DNA from: Bacteroidales bacterium
GTDB lineage: Bacteria; Bacteroidota; Bacteroidia; Bacteroidales; UBA932
DNA: 22,349 bases
NCBI GenBank assembly: GCA_024683255.1
Contig: JAIKYL010000002.1
Coordinates: forward strand, 1 to 22,349
Reading direction: 5' to 3'
Position 1 is the stretch's first letter; the number at the start of each line of letters is the position of its first letter. A program made the translations under genes and the position numbers. Positions 1 to 7,469 of this stretch are shown piece by piece. The notes under the pieces are model-generated. The model saw only the letters and a list, made by a program, of their open reading frames with translations. It searched no databases and was not told the origin of the DNA.

Positions 1-819
1 GCCCAGGAGAAGATTTGGGAGGGGACGGGATGCAGGGACCGGAAGGTTACGCTTACGGAGTATTTGCCGCAAGGGGAGCCCAGGGCGGCTGTGGTGGTTT
101 GTCCTGGCGGTAGCTATCACTGGCTGGATGTGGATGCAGAGGGTACCAAGGTGGGTCAGTGGCTTGCCGGAGAGGGGATTGCTGCGTATGTACTGCAGTA
201 TAGGGTGGCCGGAAAATTTGAATTTGCGGCTAAGTATCGTACCTTTGTACGTGGGCACCGGTATCCGGACATGATTGAAGACCTGCAGCGGGCCATCCAG
301 CTTGTTCGGGAACGGTATAGCGGACCTGTGGGTGCCATGGGATTTTCGGCTGGAGGACATCTGGTGATGTTATCGGCCGAGTTCTATGGGACCAATTTCC
401 TGGCCCGGTACGGGATTGAACCGGAAGTGTCCCTGCGGCCGGATTTTGTAGCACCCATTTACCCGGCTGTCACGCAGAATGCCCCGCTGGTGCATAAGCG
501 TTCCAGGCTGGGCCTGTTGGGTGAGTGGACGGTCCTTAAGCAGGAAATGCGGGATTCGCTCTCGCTGGAAAAGCATGTGAAGGCCGATACGCCGCCGGTC
601 TTCCTGCTCAGCTGCAGGGATGACAAGGTGGTGGATTACCGGAACTCCGTGCTGCTGGACAGTTCCTTAACGGCCAGCGGCGTGCCGCACCTTTATACAC
701 AATATGCCACCGGCGGCCATGGCTTTGGTGCCGATACGGCAAAACAGAATGAAGAAACCTCGCAGTGGCAAGCGGCCTTCATAGAATGGCTGAAAGCCGT
801 ACTGCCAAATAATGAATGA
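1..819 (+). CDS. alpha/beta hydrolase, esterase/acetylesterase-like (5' truncated by window edge)
   Basis: Serine hydrolase of the alpha/beta fold, resembling small acetylesterases and feruloyl/acetyl-xylan-type esterases. The reading frame is open from base 1, and the 21 residues before the TTG at 64 look like normal esterase N-terminal sequence (ending TLTEYLPQGEP), so the true start lies outside the window and the TTG is not the start. Counting from base 1, an oxyanion-hole-like VVCPGG occurs at about residues 32-37, the nucleophile elbow GFSAGG has Ser116, a candidate acid is Asp207 or Asp208 (CRDDKVV), and the catalytic His is His240 (GGHGFG). No signal peptide can be judged. Its stop overlaps the next gene's ATG by 8 bp, so it is probably translationally coupled to the acyl-CoA ligase. 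The substrate cannot be read from the sequence; release of an acyl group for the ligase is only a guess from context. Confidence 0.85.
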   Translation, partial: AQEKIWEGTGCRDRKVTLTEYLPQGEPRAAVVVCPGGSYHWLDVDAEGTKVGQWLAGEGIAAYVLQYRVAGKFEFAAKYRTFVRGHRYPDMIEDLQRAIQLVRERYSGPVGAMGFSAGGHLVMLSAEFYGTNFLARYGIEPEVSLRPDFVAPIYPAVTQNAPLVHKRSRLGLLGEWTVLKQEMRDSLSLEKHVKADTPPVFLLSCRDDKVVDYRNSVLLDSSLTASGVPHLYTQYATGGHGFGADTAKQNEETSQWQAAFIEWLKAVLPNNE

Positions 820-2116
820 TATGGATATAGAATTCCAAAAACCGGAAGAGATCAAGGCTTTTCAGGAAGGGCTGTTGAAAGAGGCCCTGGTGTACTTGAA
901 AGAACATTCCAAGTATTACCAGCGCATGTTTGAGAAGTATCATATTGATATCAGGAAGATAAAGACCATCGAGGACCTGCAGAAGATTCCTTTTACGGAG
1001 AAGAAAGACCTGCAGCTCTTTAATGATGAATTCCTCTGCTGTCCCCGGGAGAAGATTGTGGACTATGTGACCACCTCCGGGACGCTGGGGGATCCGGTGA
1101 CCTTCGGCTGTACGGAAAAGGACCTGCAGCGCCTGGCCTATAACGAGAAGAAAAGCTTCGAATGCGCGGGGGTTAAGCCCGGAAGCATTGTCCAGCTCAT
1201 GACCACGCTGGATAAGCGGTTTATGGCCGGTTTAGCGTACTTTCTGGGCATACGGGAGCTGGGCGCCAGCGTGATCCGCGTGGGTAACGGCATTCCGGAG
1301 TTGCAATGGGACACCATTGAGCGTCTGAAACCGGACACCATCATGTGCGTGCCGTCCTTTATCCTGCGCCTCATCCAGTATGCCGAGGAGCACGGGATAG
1401 ACTATAAGCATTCCTCCGTTAAGCGCATCATCGGCATTGGTGAGGGCCTCCGGGACCAGAATTACCAGCTTAATCTTCTTGGTCGCCGCATTAAGGAAAA
1501 ATGGGATGTGGAGCTTTATGCAACGTACTCATCTACGGAAATGGGGGCCACCTTCTCCGAATGCCCTTACGGCTGCGGCGGACATGTGCATCCGGAACTC
1601 ATCATCGTGGAGATTATCGGCGAAGACAACCTGCCCGTACCGGACGGAGAGATAGGGGAGATCGTGGTTACCACCCTTGGCGTAGAAGGCATGCCGCTCC
1701 TTCGTTTCCGTACCGGCGATATGGCCGCCAAGGACACCCAGCAGTGCAAATGCGGCCGATACAGCTATCGGCTTACCCCGCTGGTGGGCCGAAAGAACAA
1801 TATGATCAAGCTCAAGGGAACCACCCTTTATCCGCCGGCAGTGAACGACGTGCTGGACAATACGCCCTACGTGGAAAACTACGTGGTTGTGGTGCAGGAC
1901 AGCGACGCCGGAACGGACGATGTGGTGGTGAAGCTTGGCCTGAAATACGAACCCGAATTCGACGCCGTCAAGGACCTCAAGGACCGTTTCCGTTCCCGTA
2001 TCCGAGTGGCCCCGCGCATCGAGATCCTGCCTCCGGAGGAAATTGCCAAGATTAATTACCCCGCCAAATCCCGTAAACCCGTAAAATTCATTGATAATCG
2101 CGCTAAACATGTTTGA
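812..2116 (+). CDS. PaaK-like phenylacetate-CoA ligase family (AMP-forming acyl-CoA ligase)
   Basis: Adenylate-forming enzyme of the PaaK branch of the ANL superfamily, expected to activate a carboxylic acid as acyl-AMP and transfer it to CoA. At 434 residues it has the usual PaaK length. Visible motifs are the phosphate loop TSGTLGDP (88-95), the YSSTEMG adenine/Mg motif (239-245), a Cys-rich stretch CPYGCGGH (251-258) and CKCGR (312-316) as in PaaK enzymes, RTGDMA (300-305), and the hinge region around GRKNNMIKLKG (326-336). The start ATG overlaps the esterase stop by 8 bp; a second in-frame ATG lies 9 bp later at 821. It overlaps the following acyltransferase by 8 bp. None of the usual phenylacetate or 2-oxoacid oxidoreductase partner genes is nearby, so phenylacetate is not supported as the substrate. 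A fatty or aromatic acid passed to the neighbouring acyltransferase is possible (inference). Confidence 0.87.
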   Translation: MNDMDIEFQKPEEIKAFQEGLLKEALVYLKEHSKYYQRMFEKYHIDIRKIKTIEDLQKIPFTEKKDLQLFNDEFLCCPREKIVDYVTTSGTLGDPVTFGCTEKDLQRLAYNEKKSFECAGVKPGSIVQLMTTLDKRFMAGLAYFLGIRELGASVIRVGNGIPELQWDTIERLKPDTIMCVPSFILRLIQYAEEHGIDYKHSSVKRIIGIGEGLRDQNYQLNLLGRRIKEKWDVELYATYSSTEMGATFSECPYGCGGHVHPELIIVEIIGEDNLPVPDGEIGEIVVTTLGVEGMPLLRFRTGDMAAKDTQQCKCGRYSYRLTPLVGRKNNMIKLKGTTLYPPAVNDVLDNTPYVENYVVVVQDSDAGTDDVVVKLGLKYEPEFDAVKDLKDRFRSRIRVAPRIEILPPEEIAKINYPAKSRKPVKFIDNRAKHV

Positions 2117-3215
2117 CGATATCCGACCTTACGTAGACGCCGAGATTCCCGCCGCCATGCAGCGGATTGTAGCCGACAAATACTTCCCCCTGGTGTGCGA
2201 ATATGCCTTCCAGGGCCATACGGTGCAGGAAATTGCCGCCGTACTGGGTAGTTGCCGAACCGTGGATGAATTCCAGCACCGTTTCATGTGGGGAGCTGTG
2301 AACGCCATCATCAGCAAGACCACCAACGGTCTTACGGCCGAAGGCGTGGAGCGGCTGGACCCCTCCAAAAATTACCTCTATGTGTCCAACCACCGGGATA
2401 TCGTGCTGGATGCCGCCTTCTTTGATATCCTGCTGGACCGCTATGGACGGCGCACGGCGGAGATCACCTTCGGCGCCAACCTCATGCAGGGACAGCTTAT
2501 CATCGATATCGGCAAGAGTAACAAGATGTTCCGTGTAGAGCGGCCCACCACGGTTTCCTCGCCCCGGGATTTCCTGGTCAAGTCCAGGTATCTTTCGGAC
2601 TATATCCGCCATACCATCCTGGAAAAGAAGGAATCCGTTTGGATTGCCCAGCGTAACGGGCGCACCAAGGACGGTTTCGACGCCACGGACCAGGGCATCA
2701 TCAAGATGTTCGGCCTTTCCGGCGGATCGGACAAGGTAAAGGCTCTGGCCGATCTTAACATCGTCCCGCTGTGCATCTCCTATGAATGGGAGCCTTGCGA
2801 CATTTTGAAGGCACTGGAGCTGTATGCCCGTTCTTCCGGACAGCCTTATATCAAGAAGCCCGGCGAGGATCTTCACAGCATCCTTACAGGCATCCAGCAG
2901 TTCAAAGGCCGGGTGCACCTTACCGTGTGCGAACCCATCACGCAGGAGGATCTGGAACCGCTTAGAGGTCTGCCTTCGGCCGTATTCAACAAAGAAGTGG
3001 CATCCCTGGTGGACAGCCGCATCCTGCCGGCCTACAGGCTCTATCCCAACGCCTACATTGCGGCCGATATGCTGGCCGGAAAACGCTCCCACAGCTACAC
3101 GGAAGCCGAATTCAAGGCCTTTAAGAAGCACCTGGAGCTCATAAAAGAATATCCCGCGGAAGTCCGCGAGATACTCTTGAAGATCTATGCGACGCCGTTG
3201 CTTCGCAAAGATTAA
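2109..3215 (+). CDS. PlsC-like acyltransferase (lysophospholipid/glycerol-3-phosphate acyltransferase superfamily)
   Basis: Acyltransferase of the LPLAT superfamily that would move an acyl chain from acyl-ACP or acyl-CoA to a glycerolipid or similar acceptor. The catalytic NHxxxxD motif is NHRDIVLD at residues 94-101; FRVER (141-145) and AQRNGRTKDG (180-189) sit where PlsB/PlsC proteins carry their glycerol-phosphate-binding blocks. I start it at the ATG at 2109 because this gives the same 8-bp overlap seen between the two preceding genes; an in-frame ATG at 2091 would add six residues. At 368 residues it is longer than a typical PlsC (about 240), with an extra N-terminal part of about 80 residues and an extended C-terminus, as in larger Bacteroidota members. 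No clear transmembrane helix is visible. The stop overlaps the convergent nucleoside-kinase stop by 3 bp. Confidence 0.82.
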   Translation: MFDDIRPYVDAEIPAAMQRIVADKYFPLVCEYAFQGHTVQEIAAVLGSCRTVDEFQHRFMWGAVNAIISKTTNGLTAEGVERLDPSKNYLYVSNHRDIVLDAAFFDILLDRYGRRTAEITFGANLMQGQLIIDIGKSNKMFRVERPTTVSSPRDFLVKSRYLSDYIRHTILEKKESVWIAQRNGRTKDGFDATDQGIIKMFGLSGGSDKVKALADLNIVPLCISYEWEPCDILKALELYARSSGQPYIKKPGEDLHSILTGIQQFKGRVHLTVCEPITQEDLEPLRGLPSAVFNKEVASLVDSRILPAYRLYPNAYIAADMLAGKRSHSYTEAEFKAFKKHLELIKEYPAEVREILLKIYATPLLRKD

Positions 3216-4870
3216 AAACCGCCGATGAATTCCCGTAGCAGCGATGTTGCGGGAATTTCTTTATCCGGGACAGGGGTGAAGTAATGGATGAACTTCAGGA
3301 GCCTGTGGGCTTCGGAATATTCCGGGCAGTTCTGCGGTACGGTACGGAGAATGGGCTCCGCATGGTTCTTTAGAACGGCGAATTCAATGAGATAGGCGCT
3401 GTTGAACATGACATCGGCCGTCTCCTGGAAGGGATAGATCCACTTTTGCTCCGCATCCAGCACATTCTGCCAGTGGGAAATGGATTCGCGGGCCGTGAAA
3501 GCGCCTTTGTTATAATCCCGGACAATACGCCTGAGGAGGCGGTTGTCGCTTGTAGGGATCCAGTTGTGGTCGTCCAGGAGGGTGCCCGTGAGGGTATTGA
3601 TAAACACCTTGAATTTGGCCGATTCCGGAATCCTGGACGTAAGGCCCGGATTAAGGGCATGGATGCCTTCTATGAGCAGGATCCTGCCGTCTCCCAGCTT
3701 CAGCTTTTTGCCGTTGTACTCCCTGAGGCCTGTCACAAAGTTGAATTCCGGCACCGAAACCTCTTCCCCCGCAATGAGTTTCATGATGTCCTCCTCCATA
3801 AGGGCGTGGTCCACAGTGTCAAAATTGTCAAAGTCGTAACTCCCGTCCGGGAACTTGGGCGTTTCCACCCGGTTCACAAAATAGTCGTCCGTGCTCATGG
3901 ACATGGGCTTGAGGCCACAGGCCTTGAGCTGGATGGAAAGGCGCTTGCAGAAGGTGGTCTTACCGGAGGACGAAGGACCGGTGATGAGAACTACTTTGAG
4001 CGGATTATCGCTCCGATAGCGGCGGTCAATCTCTTCGGCAATCTGCACAATCTTCTTTTCCTGAAGCGCTTCCGCTATCTGGATGAGCTCGCTGGCCCGG
4101 CCGTTCAAGAAGGCCTCATTCACGTCTCCCACGGTGCTCAGGCCCATGATGATGTTCCAGCGGAGATTCTCCTTGAACATCTCGAAGGTCTTGGGCTGGT
4201 CCACAAAAGGGGCCACATGAGTGGGATCTTCCCGGGAGGGTGCCTGGAGCAGCAGGCCGTCGTGGTAGGGGAGCAGGCCCCATACGGTGAGATAACCCGT
4301 TGAGGGAACCAGTTTACCGTAATAATAGTCCGAGGTGTCTCCCAGCGTGTAATAGTCCGTATAGGCCTCTCCGCTGGTCTGCAGCAGACGTACCTTGTCC
4401 TCGAAGCCGGCTTTGTGGAATTCCTTAATGGCCCGGTCTGTCTGCACGTCGTAGCGGTGGAAGGGCATGTCCTTTTCCACCAGTTCCTGCATCTTCTCCT
4501 TCAGCAGGGCCACATCGGCCTCCGTGAGCTCACTGCCGTCGGCCTTTCTAAGATGGCAGAAATAGCCGTTGGAGATGGGATGCTCCATGTAGAGCTTGCT
4601 GCCGGGGAACACGTCGGAGGCGGCTTTGAACAGCAGGAAACACAGGGAACGGTAATACACCCGCATGCCGCTGGATTCCCGGACATCGATGAATTCAATG
4701 TCCTTGTTCTGATAGACCTTGAATTTGAGACCCTGCGACACATTGTTCACCTTGGCCGATACAATGGGGTAGGGATGCTCGAATTCGAACTCGTTGAGCA
4801 CCTGCACCAGCGATGTCCCTTCCGGGAAACGCTTGGTTTCCTTGGTGTTCTTGCAATAGACCTGGACCAT
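3212..4870 (-). CDS. nucleoside (uridine-type) kinase with N-terminal TGS and ThrRS-like editing-type domain
   Basis: Fusion protein of 552 residues. Residues 1-65 look like a TGS domain (ubiquitin-like, as at the N-terminus of threonyl-tRNA synthetase). Residues about 70-200 resemble the second additional domain of ThrRS, with FCHLRK, LTEADV and HRYD blocks. Residues about 290-500 are a P-loop kinase of the uridine kinase/phosphoribulokinase type with Walker A GPSSSGKTT at 298-306, a DDYF motif shortly after it and IEGIHALN further on. The kinase half should phosphorylate a nucleoside with ATP or GTP; the role of the synthetase-like half is unknown. The architecture is known in Bacteroidota, Firmicutes and Thermotogae under the name nucleoside kinase. 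It starts 10 bp after the acyl carrier protein stop, so the two are almost certainly co-transcribed. Confidence 0.85.
   Translation of the reverse strand: MVQVYCKNTKETKRFPEGTSLVQVLNEFEFEHPYPIVSAKVNNVSQGLKFKVYQNKDIEFIDVRESSGMRVYYRSLCFLLFKAASDVFPGSKLYMEHPISNGYFCHLRKADGSELTEADVALLKEKMQELVEKDMPFHRYDVQTDRAIKEFHKAGFEDKVRLLQTSGEAYTDYYTLGDTSDYYYGKLVPSTGYLTVWGLLPYHDGLLLQAPSREDPTHVAPFVDQPKTFEMFKENLRWNIIMGLSTVGDVNEAFLNGRASELIQIAEALQEKKIVQIAEEIDRRYRSDNPLKVVLITGPSSSGKTTFCKRLSIQLKACGLKPMSMSTDDYFVNRVETPKFPDGSYDFDNFDTVDHALMEEDIMKLIAGEEVSVPEFNFVTGLREYNGKKLKLGDGRILLIEGIHALNPGLTSRIPESAKFKVFINTLTGTLLDDHNWIPTSDNRLLRRIVRDYNKGAFTARESISHWQNVLDAEQKWIYPFQETADVMFNSAYLIEFAVLKNHAEPILRTVPQNCPEYSEAHRLLKFIHYFTPVPDKEIPATSLLREFIGGF
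3226..3262 (+). terminator. candidate terminator of the esterase-ligase-acyltransferase operon, inside the convergent gene
   Basis: Perfect 8-bp inverted repeat AATTCCCG (3228-3235) and CGGGAATT (3250-3257) around a 14-base loop, followed on the plus strand by the T-rich TCTTTAT. It lies 13 bp past the acyltransferase stop but within the last codons of the minus-strand nucleoside kinase. The T tract is interrupted, so termination is plausible rather than certain. Confidence 0.4.
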
Positions 4871-4880
4871 ATGTTATTAA

Positions 4881-5114
4881 TTATAAGTTGCTTTCCTGTT
4901 TTTCCAGATAGGCCACCACGTCGGCGACGGTCTCGAACTTGGCCAGCGCCTGGTCCGGGATAACAATGCCGTACTGGTCTTCAATGCGCATCAGGAGCTG
5001 GAGGATGTCCAGCGAATCGGCCCCCAGATCCTTCATGATACGGGATTCGGGAGTGATCTTTTCCGGTGCCTGGCGAAGCTGCTTCGCCAGAATGGTTTGT
5101 ACACGTTCAAACAT
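4881..5114 (-). CDS. acpP: acyl carrier protein
   Basis: Acidic 77-residue protein with the phosphopantetheine attachment motif GADSLD, Ser34 being the modified residue. It has the normal four-helix ACP length and pattern, including the recognition-helix stretch after the DSL motif (DILQLLMRIEDQYG). It carries the acyl chain for fatty acid synthesis and for acyltransferases. It lies 75 bp downstream of plsX, separated from it by a large inverted repeat, and 10 bp upstream of the nucleoside kinase. fabF, fabH, fabD and fabG, which often neighbour acpP, are absent here. It may be the housekeeping ACP or a second, dedicated one; a genome-wide search for other ACP genes would decide. Confidence 0.95.
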   Translation of the reverse strand: MFERVQTILAKQLRQAPEKITPESRIMKDLGADSLDILQLLMRIEDQYGIVIPDQALAKFETVADVVAYLEKQESNL

Positions 5115-5129
5115 ATTGTTTATTTTTGT

Positions 5130-5196
5130 GGAATAAGGTAAGTGTTGCCGGGGGCATCGGCATTTTCTTTGTCCCCGGCAACACTTACCTTATTCC
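5130..5196. repeat. perfect 24-bp inverted repeat (large hairpin) between plsX and acpP
   Basis: The left arm at 5130-5153 (begins GGAATAAGG) is exactly complementary to the right arm at 5173-5196, with a 19-base spacer. The distal arm includes the plsX stop codon (5190-5192), and the other arm ends 15 bp before the acpP start. No T-run follows on either strand, so it is not a standard intrinsic terminator. In the plsX-acpP transcript it would form a very stable stem that could be an RNase processing or transcript-protecting site. It could also be a palindromic repeat element. Confidence 0.85.
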
Positions 5197-6209
5197 TCAT
5201 AATGTTCATATTTTGCAATTTCACTTTCTATCTGTGAGGACAGACCGGATGTTTCCATTCTGTAGGCCTGTTCTATGCATTTTTCTACCGCTACGGCTTT
5301 GGAGGAGCCGTGGCCCTTTACCACCACTTTGGAGGTGCCCAGGAGCACGCTGCCGCCGTAATTCTGGTAATTCATAAACTCCTTCTCTTCGGCAAACATT
5401 TTCTTCATAAGGAGGGCGCCCAGCTTGTACAGGGTGCTGGAATAAATGTCCTTCTTGAGTTTTTTCAGGAGTTCCAGAGCGGTGCCTTCCGTGGTCTTTA
5501 CCAGCACGTTGCCGGAGAAACCGTCGGCCACCACCACATCGTAATTGCCGGACAGGAAATCCCTGCTTTCCATATTGCCCACAAAGTTCACGGAAGGGGT
5601 TTCCTGCAGCAGTTTGTAGGCTTCCTGGCGGGTTTCGTCGCCTTTTTCGGCCTCCTTACCTACGTTCAGGAGCGCTGTACGTGGATTCTTCACGCCGTAC
5701 ACATTGGCCATGTAAAGGCTGGACATGATGGCAAACTGCCGAAGGTGGGCGGGGGTTACCATCATGTTGGCACCGCTGTCGCAGATGCCCACCAGACCGC
5801 CGTCCATGGTGGGAAGGATGGGGCAGAAAGCCGGACGGATGACGCCAGGAATGCGGCCCAGGCGCACCAGGGCACCGGTTACCAGGGCTCCGGTGGATCC
5901 TGTGGATACCATGCCTGCAATGTCGTCCCTGTCACGGAGCAGGATGATGGCCTTCATCATGGAAGAATTGCGCTTCAGGCGCACCACATCCGTGGGCCTT
6001 TCGTCGCAGCCAATCACTTCCGGAGCGTGCACTATCTCCAGCCGGTCTTTAGGGTAAGAACGGCCTTCCAGCTCCTTCCGTAGCGTTTCTTCGTCTCCGG
6101 TGAGCATGAGATACAGGTCCGGGTTCTTCTCCAGGGCATTAATGGCAGCTTCTACCGGTGCCTGAGGGCAATGGTCTCCGCCGAAACAGTCTAGTAATAT
6201 CTTAATCAT
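5190..6209 (-). CDS. plsX: phosphate acyltransferase PlsX
   Basis: PlsX interconverts acyl-ACP plus phosphate with acyl-phosphate plus ACP, supplying acyl-phosphate to PlsY in the first step of phospholipid synthesis or passing FakAB-derived acyl-phosphate to ACP. It acts as a soluble or peripheral membrane enzyme. The N-terminal LLDCFGGD matches the family DAMGGD signature, and STGSTGALV, GICDSGAN and VVADGFSGNVLVKT blocks follow in the expected order. I choose the ATG at 6209 because it overlaps the upstream stop as ATGA and puts the conserved start MIKILLD at the N-terminus; the longer frame to 6242 adds 11 unrelated residues. Length is then 339 residues, normal for the family. Its usual partners rpmF and fabH are absent; it is instead flanked by a GNAT gene and acpP. 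Confidence 0.95.
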   Translation of the reverse strand: MIKILLDCFGGDHCPQAPVEAAINALEKNPDLYLMLTGDEETLRKELEGRSYPKDRLEIVHAPEVIGCDERPTDVVRLKRNSSMMKAIILLRDRDDIAGMVSTGSTGALVTGALVRLGRIPGVIRPAFCPILPTMDGGLVGICDSGANMMVTPAHLRQFAIMSSLYMANVYGVKNPRTALLNVGKEAEKGDETRQEAYKLLQETPSVNFVGNMESRDFLSGNYDVVVADGFSGNVLVKTTEGTALELLKKLKKDIYSSTLYKLGALLMKKMFAEEKEFMNYQNYGGSVLLGTSKVVVKGHGSSKAVAVEKCIEQAYRMETSGLSSQIESEIAKYEHYEE

Positions 6210-7333
6210 AAGGTTTTTACATAAGCACGATAGCGCTTGCACTCTTCACGCTTGAACCGGCGCCACTGGTTTTGGATGGCATAATTGTCTTCCAGGTTCA
6301 GATTGGTATCGGCCCACTTGAGTCTGGGATTGTCCCGGAGCATCTTCATGATGGCCAGGGAAAGGGCTCCGGAGACGCCCCGGTTAAGGTATTCCGGGTC
6401 TACGCCCACCAGGCAAAGATCCAAAACGTTGGGGTTCTTGATGTAGTAAAGCAGTTTGATGAGGGTGAGCGGCGTGTATTTTCCGCGGGTTCCCACCAGA
6501 GCCGGAGCCAGGCCAGGGAAGGAGAGGCCGAAGCACACGATCTTATCGTTTTCGTCCAGGATCACAGCCGTATGCTTGGGATTGATGACCATGGCGAAAT
6601 TCTCCAAAACCAGCTTGCGCATACCTTCCGTGAAAGGAACGGTGCCGTACAGGCCTTCATAGGACTTGTCAATGAGGTCAAAGATGCCGTCGGCATATTT
6701 CTTTAGAAGCTGGGGACCGTTTTTGGCCGTACCGTAATGCAGTTTGTAGCGCCTGAAGATAAAGTTTACCAGTTCTTCAAGTTCTTCCAGGGCCTCCGTA
6801 CTTTCTGCACCGTACAGGCGGCTGGCGGTCCAGTCAATTTCCTTCACATAGCCCAGGGCCTCTACATGTTCCTTGTAGTAGGGGAAATTATAGCTTTCCT
6901 CAAAAGTGACGGGCTCTTCAAAGCCATCCACCAGCATGCCCTCACGCTCCAGATCCGAGAAATTGAGCGGACCCACAACGGTATTCATCCCGTTGGACCG
7001 GGCCCAGTTCTCGGCCGCCTCAAACAACGCCCTGGAAACTTCCAGGTCATCTATGGCATCAAAACGGCAGAATCGGCAGCGCTTTTCCCCGTTCTTGGCA
7101 TTGGCGTCCTTCTGGATGATGCACTGGATCCTTCCGGCGGGAACGCCGTCTTTGTAGGCCATAAAGCAGGTCCAGTGACAGCTGCCGTTGTACACGTAGT
7201 CCTTGCCGAACATTTTCTTCTCATCGGCATACAGCGGCGGCACAAAGTACGGATTGCCTTTGTACAGGTCAAGCGCAAAGTTCAGAAACTGCTTCTGCTG
7301 CTTCCTGGTGCTAACTTCTTTTACTTCAATCAT
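6206..7333 (-). CDS. GNAT-like acyltransferase family protein, substrate unknown
   Basis: Protein of 375 residues resembling a conserved group annotated as GNAT-family N-acetyltransferases or hypothetical proteins. The N-terminal part has the FVPPLYADE block and GRIQCII, then GPLNFSDLEREGMLVDGF and NFPYYKEHVEALGY. The C-terminal part, LCLVGVDPEYLNRGVSGAL, resembles the acyl-CoA-binding beta4-alpha3 region of GNAT enzymes, although the classical R/QxxGxG/A loop is only loosely matched (LNRGVSGAL). There are no membrane segments. Its stop overlaps the plsX start as ATGA, so it is translationally coupled to plsX and sits in an operon with acpP. That context suggests a lipid or acyl-ACP-related role, but this is inference; the family name rests on recognition of motifs rather than a full alignment. 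Confidence 0.65.
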   Translation of the reverse strand: MIEVKEVSTRKQQKQFLNFALDLYKGNPYFVPPLYADEKKMFGKDYVYNGSCHWTCFMAYKDGVPAGRIQCIIQKDANAKNGEKRCRFCRFDAIDDLEVSRALFEAAENWARSNGMNTVVGPLNFSDLEREGMLVDGFEEPVTFEESYNFPYYKEHVEALGYVKEIDWTASRLYGAESTEALEELEELVNFIFRRYKLHYGTAKNGPQLLKKYADGIFDLIDKSYEGLYGTVPFTEGMRKLVLENFAMVINPKHTAVILDENDKIVCFGLSFPGLAPALVGTRGKYTPLTLIKLLYYIKNPNVLDLCLVGVDPEYLNRGVSGALSLAIMKMLRDNPRLKWADTNLNLEDNYAIQNQWRRFKREECKRYRAYVKTL

Positions 7334-7352
7334 TGTTTTTCATGTTTTCGGA

Positions 7353-7427
7353 GGCCTTAGGCCGACAGGGCCCCCGGCGAGGGGGCGGTGGGGGTGGCGC
7401 TCCCACCGGGAGCTGTCACGAAGTGAC
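7353..7427. repeat. GC-rich intergenic element with four consecutive small hairpins
   Basis: The 124-bp gap between degV/fakB and the GNAT gene is filled by adjoining perfect inverted repeats: GGCC/GGCC (7353-7363), GCCCCC/GGGGGC (7370-7386), GCTCCC/GGGAGC (7399-7413) and GTCAC/GTGAC (7415-7427). No open frame or TAnnTTTG promoter box is visible. The look is that of a dispersed intergenic repeat of the kind common in gut bacterial genomes; that assignment is from memory and needs a genome self-search. Confidence 0.6.
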
Positions 7428-7447
7428 TGAGGGGTAAGGCAATCTTG

Positions 7448-7469
7448 ATACATCGTGTCAACGATGTAT
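7448..7469. repeat. inverted repeat with the fakB/degV stop codon in its loop
   Basis: Perfect 8-bp arms, ATACATCG (7448-7455) and CGATGTAT (7462-7469), enclose a six-base loop that contains the minus-strand TGA stop (7460-7458). There is no T-run after it on the minus strand. It may be a 3'-end stem of the fakA-fakB transcript or a weak terminator. Confidence 0.55.

Noticed and set aside
64..819. TTG at 64 as start of the esterase
   Set aside because: The frame is open to base 1 with family-like sequence before the TTG, and the alpha/beta fold needs the upstream strands; the gene is truncated by the window edge.
2103..3131. 342-codon minus-strand frame opposite the acyltransferase
   Set aside because: Antisense shadow of a gene with NHxxxxD and other conserved motifs; no recognisable domain of its own.
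3446..4303. 285-codon plus-strand frame opposite the nucleoside kinase
   Set aside because: Shadow of a well-supported gene with Walker A and TGS features; no domain features seen.
6210..6242. Longer plsX start at 6242
   Set aside because: It would add 11 residues with no PlsX similarity and overlap the GNAT gene further; the ATGA junction at 6209-6206 explains the start better.
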